A stretch of DNA of 24,049 nt from positions 1 to 24,049 of the forward strand of contig CBDUQS010000019.1 in assembly GCA_965369815.1 (NCBI GenBank). Direction: 5' to 3'. The notes beneath the pieces are model-generated. The model saw only the letters and a list, made by a program, of their open reading frames with translations. It searched no databases and had not been told where the DNA came from. Numbering within the stretch: the stretch's first letter is position 1; each line of letters begins with the position of its first letter. The position numbers were made by a program, and so were the translations under genes. This DNA comes from DAOWGG01 sp965369815 (lineage in GTDB: Bacteria > Patescibacteriota > Gracilibacteria > UM-FILTER-43-11). Of this stretch, positions 15,894 to 21,060 are shown piece by piece.

Positions 15894-15934
15894 AAAAAAC
15901 CCCAAGTCACAACGAGTGTAAAATGGGGCTTTTA
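15894..15934 (-). terminator. Terminator of rpsA
   Basis: On the minus strand AAAGCCCCA pairs with TGGGGTTTT (one G-T wobble) around a 19-base loop and ends in a T-run. It lies 17 bases past the rpsA stop. A second T7 run preceded by GGGGGC at 15790-15799 could pair with the same GCCCC arm across the palindromic repeat. Confidence 0.7.
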
Positions 15935-15951
15935 ATAATAAGAGTTAAAGC

Positions 15952-17220
15952 TTATTTAGCTTCTTCTTCAGTTTTTTCTTCGGCCTTTTCTTCAGCAACT
16001 TCTTCAGCCTTCTCTTCTTTTTTAGCCTTCTTCTTAGTCGCTTTCTTCTTAGGCTTCTCTTCCTTCACTTCTTCCTCAGCAGCCTCTTCTTCCACTACCT
16101 CTTCCTCAACCTCCTCCTTTTTCTTAGAAGAACCACCCACCTGCTTCAAGCTAAGACCAATACGATGCTCATCACGATCGATATTAATAACAACCGCTTC
16201 AACATTATCACCAATAGAAAGGAAGTCTTTAGGATCATCCACTTTCTGATCTGAGATCTCAGACAAATGAATCAAACCATTAATATCATCTTCCAATTGA
16301 ATAAACGCACCAAATTGAGAGAATCGGTTAACCGTTCCTTTAACGCGCTGACCAATTGGGTATTTATTAGCAATTTCTTCCCATGGATCAGGCTGCAGTC
16401 GTTTCATACTCAAAGACAATTTGTCTTTCTCAATTCCAATGATCTGAACATCAACAGGATCACCCAATTTAGCGTACTGATGAGGATTCGAAACATGTCC
16501 CCAAGCAATCTCGGAAATATGAACCAAACCTTCCAGCCCGTTAAACGTAACGAACACACCAAATTTAACCACACCACTCACACTACCAGTAACAGTGTCA
16601 CCCACTGTCAAATCTTTAAGCATTTCCTTAGAGTTATCCGCAATTGCCGCTTTTTCAGAAAGAATCATCTTTCCAGTAGAACGATCAATATTAATAACCT
16701 TCACAATAAACTTCTGACCAACCAACTTCTTCAAACGAGTCAAAATCTGACTCGCATCTGCACCGTCCACACGTGGATAGTGAACAGGAGCCAATTGAGA
16801 AACAGGAATAAATCCTTTAATTCCATCGATATCCAATAGAAGTCCTCCTTTATTCGCCTCATTAACCACAACCTCAGAAGCCTCACCATCCTTATAAGCC
16901 TTTTCAAAGCGATCCCATGCATTAGCCTGAGAAGCCTTCTTAAGCGAAAGTACCACCATTCCCGCATCATTCTCATCTTCCACAACAACCGCCTGAACCT
17001 CGTCTCCAACATTCAGATCATTCATTGTCCCAGCACTGTCATGCGTTTCCGCACCAGAAATAATACCAACAGCCACTCCATTAAGATCAACTACAACGTG
17101 ATTCTTTTTAAGGCTAATCACTTCGCCACTCACAACGGTTCCCAGCATAGGCTTTTCAAAAGCTTCCGCCTGACCAAGAAGGTCTTCCATCGTTAATGTG
17201 TCATCAATAATTTTAAACAT
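15952..17220 (-). CDS. rpsA: Small-subunit ribosomal protein S1 (four S1 domains)
   Basis: The chosen start is ATG 17220 (MFKIIDDTLTMEDLLGQAEAF), giving 422 residues. A longer frame to 17406 would run through the promoter and is rejected. Four OB-fold S1 repeats are visible, opening at GTVVSGEVISLKKNHVVVDL, then KGGLLLDIDGIKGFIP, TGSVSGVVKFGVFVTFNGLE and KGTVNRFSQFGAFIQLED. Repeats 3 and 4 are the canonical ones (GLVHISEI, GLIHLSEI). A tail of about 60 Glu/Lys/Ala residues ends the protein. E. coli S1 has six repeats; four is typical of many non-proteobacterial forms. S1 helps load mRNA on the 30S subunit, which matters here because Shine-Dalgarno sequences are nearly absent. Confidence 0.93.
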   Translation of the reverse strand: MFKIIDDTLTMEDLLGQAEAFEKPMLGTVVSGEVISLKKNHVVVDLNGVAVGIISGAETHDSAGTMNDLNVGDEVQAVVVEDENDAGMVVLSLKKASQANAWDRFEKAYKDGEASEVVVNEANKGGLLLDIDGIKGFIPVSQLAPVHYPRVDGADASQILTRLKKLVGQKFIVKVINIDRSTGKMILSEKAAIADNSKEMLKDLTVGDTVTGSVSGVVKFGVFVTFNGLEGLVHISEIAWGHVSNPHQYAKLGDPVDVQIIGIEKDKLSLSMKRLQPDPWEEIANKYPIGQRVKGTVNRFSQFGAFIQLEDDINGLIHLSEISDQKVDDPKDFLSIGDNVEAVVINIDRDEHRIGLSLKQVGGSSKKKEEVEEEVVEEEAAEEEVKEEKPKKKATKKKAKKEEKAEEVAEEKAEEKTEEEAK

Positions 17221-17272
17221 ACGTAAAAATTTAGCAGATAAGTTAATAATATTTAATCTCTCTGACCGTATT

Positions 17273-17290
17273 TTTCCCCTGCCAGGGAAA
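17273..17290 (-). promoter_or_regulatory. Hairpin in the rpsA leader
   Basis: TTTCCC and GGGAAA (minus strand) form a 6-bp stem with a 6-base loop in the predicted leader, about 50 bases before the start codon. Autogenous control of S1 through its leader is known in enterobacteria; a comparable role here is only a suggestion. Confidence 0.45.
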
Positions 17291-17314
17291 GATTTGAAAT
17301 CAGAAAGCGTAGAC

Positions 17315-17343
17315 ATTTTACCTATATATATAGGAGGAGTCAA
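17315..17343 (-). promoter_or_regulatory. rpsA promoter with palindrome inside the spacer
   Basis: TTGACT (17343-17338), a 17-base spacer and TAAAAT (17320-17315) on the minus strand. The spacer contains the perfect 14-bp palindrome CCTATATATATAGG (17321-17334), ideally placed as an operator. The predicted leader is about 90 bases. Confidence 0.7.
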
Positions 17344-17471
17344 CTTTATTTTTTGATAACGTTTGCGTATATACGAAGAAAGACAATGATATAACGTCAT
17401 GAACATTGTGTGTTTTGGTCGATTATGAGCTCATTGGGGGGCATATATACGCTGTTATTAGGTAATTAAAC

Positions 17472-18188
17472 TCACTCATATAGACTTATTGCTTTTATAT
17501 TTTGTACAATTTCATTCCATTCATTATTAGTCATTCCACGTGCGACTGGATGAGGTATTATGAAAAAAATAGTATTGTTTTTTTTGCAGTAGTAAAGATT
17601 TTTTTTCTTTAATAGATTGTGCATAATGATCTTCTTCCATTTTTCTAAATAAGTTAAAGAATAACAAATTATAATTTTTGGATTGTATTTTTTTATTAAC
17701 CCTTGAAATAACTTAATTCTAATAGGCATTATTTTTTTAAGGTATTTACTTCTTGTTTCAAGGTAATCTATTGAGAATTTTTTATAGATCCAATCTTGTT
17801 TTTTGATTGAGTGACATGGAAGAGGCATTAATTCAAGACTGCAATGATTACCATTCAACCTACCGAATTCTTTCTTCTGAAATTCTTTTATTTTATCATT
17901 AGTAGTTTTTCCTTTACATTGTAATGTTAATAAAATTTTAATTAATTTCCCCCATGTTTTTTGTATATTGGCATGCGGTGAAAACCATTTCATGTGATCT
18001 AAAACATCAGTCATATCACCTTGCAAATCAATAACTGATTTATCTTTAGTATTATTAAATCTATTTTCTAAATCAGTCATAGTACCATGAAGACCTTCTT
18101 CCATTCCTATAAACCAAATATCTGAATGAAGATTTCCATAGCCCCAAAATTTATCTATTCTTTTCTCAATTAATTCTTTAGTGATCAT
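17472..18188 (-). CDS. Uracil-DNA-glycosylase-superfamily-like protein
   Basis: The 238-residue protein keeps the order of UDG-fold landmarks: DIWFIGMEEG (about 23-32) in the place of the GExPG loop, SLELMPLPCHS (about 117-127) in the place of the conserved central strand, a PKIIICYSLTYLEKW strand-helix (about 169-183), and FFIIPHPVARGMTNNEW (about 208-224) in the place of the C-terminal HP motif. The catalytic residues of known UDG families are not clearly conserved, so glycosylase activity is unproven. Base composition is very AT-rich (hand counts of 25% and 13% G+C in the 60-base blocks at 17581 and 17641), far below the rpsA neighbour, which suggests recent acquisition. Its stop is TGA. 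A phage or defence origin is plausible. Confidence 0.6.
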   Translation of the reverse strand: MITKELIEKRIDKFWGYGNLHSDIWFIGMEEGLHGTMTDLENRFNNTKDKSVIDLQGDMTDVLDHMKWFSPHANIQKTWGKLIKILLTLQCKGKTTNDKIKEFQKKEFGRLNGNHCSLELMPLPCHSIKKQDWIYKKFSIDYLETRSKYLKKIMPIRIKLFQGLIKKYNPKIIICYSLTYLEKWKKIIMHNLLKKKNLYYCKKNNTIFFIIPHPVARGMTNNEWNEIVQNIKAISLYE

Positions 18189-18242
18189 GATTAGATATCT
18201 TATATTTAGTCGTCAGTATCAATCCTATTCAACCACAAAACA

Positions 18243-18271
18243 TTGACTCTGTAAATTTAAAATGATATCAT
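18243..18271 (+). promoter_or_regulatory. Promoter of the RHH gene with palindrome at -10
   Basis: TTGACT (18243-18248), a 17-base spacer and TATCAT (18266-18271). The perfect palindrome AATGATATCATT (18261-18272) covers the -10 box, the expected place for binding by a self-repressing ribbon-helix-helix dimer. Confidence 0.7.
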
Positions 18272-18310
18272 TATGTACTACAATTGAAATACATATTAAA
18301 TATAACAACC

Positions 18311-18526
18311 ATGACTCCAACAACCATTCGCATCGAAGACAGCACCAAGGAACAAGCTAAAAAAGTAGCCGAAGAACTAGGATTAAGCTTCAACTCTCTG
18401 GTAAATTCCCTACTTAAAAAGGCAATCCGTGAGGGCGGAGTGGATTTAAGAACAGAAAATGGCTTTTCAACAGAATTTGAAGAGAGTATTTTGAGAACCG
18501 AGGCAAAAAAGGTTGCAAAAAAATAA
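18311..18526 (+). CDS. RelB/DinJ-type ribbon-helix-helix antitoxin, orphan
   Basis: From ATG 18311 the product is 71 residues: MTPTTIRIEDSTKEQAKKVA is the RHH strand and first helix, followed by ELGLSFNSLVNSLLKKAI as the second helix. This is the DinJ/RelB pattern (short strand TTIRID-like, then a 'LGLS-x-x-x-x-v' turn). A TTG-initiated form from 18284 is possible but less likely. The C-terminal segment (ENGFSTEFEESILRTEAKK) would normally bind a RelE/YafQ toxin. No toxin ORF lies in the 140 bases downstream or directly upstream, so it is an orphan or acts on a distant partner. Confidence 0.8.
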   Translation: MTPTTIRIEDSTKEQAKKVAEELGLSFNSLVNSLLKKAIREGGVDLRTENGFSTEFEESILRTEAKKVAKK

Positions 18527-18565
18527 ATAGCGACCCGCATTTGATACTTTACAAAAAACATTACA

Positions 18566-18657
18566 TTGACTCATTAAAATGAGCACTCTGTACAATATAA
18601 AAAGTAATTACGAATGAAAAACGTCTCTTCATGTTCCGTCTTGAAAAGGCTTTTTTT
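18566..18657 (+). ncRNA. Possible short transcript in a convergent spacer
   Basis: TTGACT (18566-18571) and TACAAT (18591-18596) with a long 19-base spacer could start a transcript near 18603. A weak hairpin GTCTT-GAA-AAGGC (18638-18650) followed by seven T could end it after about 55 bases. CTCATT/AATGAG forms a dyad next to the -35 box. It could also be just the terminator of the RHH gene. A 28-codon ORF from 18614 overlaps it, without support. Confidence 0.3.
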
Positions 18658-18668
18658 ATGCCCCCTTC

Positions 18669-19652
18669 CTACACTTCACTTATTACATCAAACCCCTTAA
18701 AGCTACCTGTAATAGCAAGACCAATAATCTTACCTTCACAAAGACCCCTGTCTTTTATCTGAGCAGCAGTCTCATTTAATGTAGCCCCTGAGCCCACCGC
18801 ATCATCAATCAGTAAAATATTCTTATACTTCTGACTCTCATCAACAATAATAGTTTTTCGCGCATTTTCAATTCGATCTTCAAGTTTATTTAGAGTCTTT
18901 TGAGGAACAGTAATTTCTGTTTTTATCTTAATTATATTTATTTTCGGAAGATGCAATAGTGATTTTCTTTCAAGTTCTTTCATAAATTGAATTTCTCTTT
19001 TGACCGTCGGTGGAATAAAGCCAACAGCATTTATGTCATACTTCTTTATCAATTGCTGTATTTGCGGCTCAATATCTGAAATCAATTCATTAATTAACCC
19101 CTTATTTTGACTCTGCTTTGCATACAAAAGCATTTGCCCCAGCTTTGTTTTCCCAAACCTTTCAATGCTATAAAAATCCAGATAAAAAACATGATTTAAA
19201 TTAATTTTAGAAAAAGAACTTTTTAATTTTTCTATTCCATCAATAACCCCACCCCTTTTAAGGTCATTGTATTTTTTTAAAGTTTTTATATATTCTTTAG
19301 CAGTTTTTTCAAGGGGTTGTTTGGTTTTTTTGCACCAAAAAGAAAAACCTTCCAATCCCTCTTTTCGTTCACCCGTAGGAGTAATAGTTAAAAAAGAATC
19401 CTGAAGAACTCCTTTGATCTCTTTGCTAAGATTAATATTTTCAGCGCTGTCTTTTTTTGTCTTTTTATTGAGATAATAAAAAACCTTAGGAGGCTTTCCT
19501 ACCTTATAAATTCTTTCTTTCGCAATCAACTTAGACAATTGCTTAAACAGCGCCTGACTACTAATTTCCAAATAATTTGCCAAATCTTTAGCAGTAGCTT
19601 GCCCTTTTTTACCAATGTAATCAATGATTCTATCTGAAGTATTAGTTTTCAT
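18669..19652 (-). CDS. Winged-HTH / phosphoribosyltransferase fusion
   Basis: The 327-residue protein joins an N-terminal winged helix-turn-helix (about 5-62: KGQATAKDLANYLEISSQA, then a KPPKVFYYL wing) to a central helical region and a C-terminal type I phosphoribosyltransferase domain. The PRPP loop is clear: ILLIDDAVGSGATLNETA (about 278-296), as in ComF-like proteins, preceded by VGFIPPTVKRE. PRTase domains make or break the ribose-base bond with PRPP. Here the HTH suggests a regulator sensing a nucleotide, or an effector. PRTase plus winged HTH proteins occur in CPR and phage-related loci and, as I recall, beside some retrons; no reverse transcriptase is present here. The promoter is leaderless with operator-like repeats. 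The gene is AT-rich. Confidence 0.8.
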   Translation of the reverse strand: MKTNTSDRIIDYIGKKGQATAKDLANYLEISSQALFKQLSKLIAKERIYKVGKPPKVFYYLNKKTKKDSAENINLSKEIKGVLQDSFLTITPTGERKEGLEGFSFWCKKTKQPLEKTAKEYIKTLKKYNDLKRGGVIDGIEKLKSSFSKINLNHVFYLDFYSIERFGKTKLGQMLLYAKQSQNKGLINELISDIEPQIQQLIKKYDINAVGFIPPTVKREIQFMKELERKSLLHLPKINIIKIKTEITVPQKTLNKLEDRIENARKTIIVDESQKYKNILLIDDAVGSGATLNETAAQIKDRGLCEGKIIGLAITGSFKGFDVISEV

Positions 19653-19658
19653 ACTTAA

Positions 19659-19699
19659 ATTATATCATGGTTGATAGTTTACTGTCAACCATCAACCAT
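19659..19699 (-). promoter_or_regulatory. Leaderless promoter and operator of the HTH-PRTase gene
   Basis: TTGACA (19688-19683), an 18-base spacer and TATAAT (19664-19659) on the minus strand, six bases before the ATG at 19652. The segment 19669-19690 is a 22-bp imperfect palindrome (GGTTGA...TCAACC with central AGT-TT-ACT) covering the -35 box and spacer. ATGGTTGAT (19667-19675) also has an exact inverted copy at 19691-19699. Autorepression by the protein's own winged HTH is the simplest reading. Confidence 0.75.
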
Positions 19700-19784
19700 A
19701 AAGTTAGAAATATAAAAATAAACTTAAAGTATTATTCTGTAATTAACCTCAAAATAATATCAATTGAATCCAGAATACAAAATC

Positions 19785-20864
19785 CTAAATCCTCACCTCC
19801 CCTTCCTCAACCCCATAAACCGTCTTCTCCCCATCAATCACATCCAAAAACTCCCGATGTGTCGTCGTAATAAAGGTTTGTGTGTTTTTAAGAACGTTGA
19901 AAAGGATCTTCTGACGGCTGTCGTCGAGTTCGGAAAAGACGTCGTCGAGGAGCAGAATGGGATAAAAGCCTTTCGATTCTTTTAAAAGGTCGATTTCCGA
20001 GAATTTAAGAGTGAGAACAAGGCTCCGCCATTCCCCACGAGACGCAAACGCCGCCATGTCGCGATCGTTGCAGAGGAAGATGAGATCATCGCGATGCGGA
20101 CCTTTGTTGGTGTTGCCGGTGGCGATATCGCGTGAATGGGTTTTTTGAAGCGCGGGAAGGAGGTCGCCATCGGCAGAGGGTTTATATTGAATGGTGAGCT
20201 TGTCGAATTGACCGGAAACTTGGTGATAATAGGTGGAGGCTTTTGTGTTGATATTTTCGACAACAACTAAGCGTTTTTGCATTATCTTAGAGCCAAGATC
20301 CGCGAGTTGCTCATCCCAAAACGTCAATTCCTCTTCTTTCGCCTGCCCATCCATAATTCGTTTTAAAAGGGAGTTTCGTTGCTTTAAAGCCTGTTGGTAT
20401 TTAAGAGAAGTATCTAAATAATCCCGATCGAGTTGAGAAAGCAGAAGATCTAAATAACGTCGGCGGACGCTGGGGGAAAGGTGGATCATTCCGATGTCGT
20501 CGGGGGAGAAAAAGACGGTGTTTAAATGCCCCATAAATTCGGCGGCTTTCTTCTGTACCCCGTTTATCTTTAAAACCTTCCGCGCGGGCTGACGGGTGAC
20601 GATGAGCTCGAGAGTGAAGGTTTCACTCCCCTGCTCTACCTCGGCTTTAAGCGAGCAAAAGTCTTTATCGAAGCCAATCATATCCTCATTTTCCCGCGTT
20701 CGAAACGATTTAGAAATGGAAAGAAGGAAAAGCGCTTCTAGTATATTGGTTTTTCCATGCCCATTTTCCCCCACTAAAGCCAGTACATTGGAACTTGAAT
20801 CAAACTCCAAAGAGGTTTTCTTTAAATTACGGAAACCTTTGATTTCAATGGATCGCACTCTCAT
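19785..20864 (-). CDS. recF: RecF recombination mediator ATPase
   Basis: RecF recognises ssDNA-dsDNA junctions and helps RecR/RecO load RecA at gaps. The 359-residue protein has the N-terminus MRVRSIEIKGFRNL, Walker A GENGHGKTN (32-40), an ABC-type signature region ASRGEWRSLVLTLKFSE (about 270-286) and Walker B PILLLDDVFSELD (about 302-314), in the right order for the SMC-like ATPase fold. Length matches the family (about 360). The usual dnaN and gyrB neighbours are missing here. The G+C content rises sharply at its 3' end relative to the AT-rich island. Its promoter overlaps the divergent M23/SLH promoter. Confidence 0.95.
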   Translation of the reverse strand: MRVRSIEIKGFRNLKKTSLEFDSSSNVLALVGENGHGKTNILEALFLLSISKSFRTRENEDMIGFDKDFCSLKAEVEQGSETFTLELIVTRQPARKVLKINGVQKKAAEFMGHLNTVFFSPDDIGMIHLSPSVRRRYLDLLLSQLDRDYLDTSLKYQQALKQRNSLLKRIMDGQAKEEELTFWDEQLADLGSKIMQKRLVVVENINTKASTYYHQVSGQFDKLTIQYKPSADGDLLPALQKTHSRDIATGNTNKGPHRDDLIFLCNDRDMAAFASRGEWRSLVLTLKFSEIDLLKESKGFYPILLLDDVFSELDDSRQKILFNVLKNTQTFITTTHREFLDVIDGEKTVYGVEEGEVRI

Positions 20865-20870
20865 TAACGA

Positions 20871-20899
20871 TTGATTTTTTAGGTGAAATTTGGTATAAT
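20871..20899 (+). promoter_or_regulatory. Promoter of the M23/SLH gene
   Basis: TTGATT (20871-20876), a 17-base spacer and TATAAT (20894-20899). It points right and gives a leader of about 155 bases that contains the whole 11-bp repeat array. Confidence 0.65.
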
Positions 20900-20926
20900 A
20901 ATAGGATTATTTCAGATAGTTATCAA
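20898..20926 (-). promoter_or_regulatory. recF promoter
   Basis: TTGATA (20926-20921), a 17-base spacer and TATTAT (20903-20898) on the minus strand. Its -10 box overlaps that of the rightward promoter by two bases, so the two divergent promoters should exclude each other. Its -35 lies inside the first 11-bp repeat unit. Confidence 0.55.
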
Positions 20927-21053
20927 ATGGTTATCAAATGGCTAGCAAATAGCTGTCAGATAAATAAACAATTTGAAGGCAATCTGAAAGCAATTTGAAA
21001 GCGCGAATCCCGAGACCTCGGGATGAGCTGAAAGCCATCTGAAAGCAATCTGA
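20918..21053. repeat. Array of 11-bp repeats around a CCCGAG palindrome
   Basis: Four contiguous 11-bp units (AGTTATCAAAT, GGTTATCAAAT, GGCTAGCAAAT, AGCTGTCAGAT; 20918-20961) are followed by AAACAATTTGA, AGGCAATCTGA and AAGCAATTTGA (20966-20998), the palindrome TCCCGAG-AC-CTCGGGA (21008-21023), then AAGCCATCTGA and AAGCAATCTGA (21032-21053). The first group is roughly the reverse complement of the second (TCAAAT versus ATTTGA), so the leader RNA could fold back on itself. Related units occur at 9110-9142. Confidence 0.85.
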
Positions 21054-21060
21054 CAACAAT

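Noticed and set aside
15923..16249. Ser/Phe/Ala-rich plus-strand ORF
   Set aside because: It is the reverse of the Glu/Lys-rich tail of rpsA, a low-complexity shadow.
17221..17406. Longer rpsA reading frame beginning at 17406 or 17316
   Set aside because: These starts lie upstream of or inside the predicted promoter; S1 homology begins right after 17220.
18614..18700. A 28-codon ORF in the convergent spacer after the RHH gene, considered as the missing toxin
   Set aside because: Too short, overlaps the PRTase gene end and a T-run, and shows no RelE-like features.
18669..19652. Retron cassette based on the PRTase plus HTH effector
   Set aside because: No reverse transcriptase gene or msr/msd-like structure is present in the window.
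20918..21053. CRISPR-like array
   Set aside because: Units are 11 bp, contiguous and degenerate, with no spacers of constant length and no cas genes.
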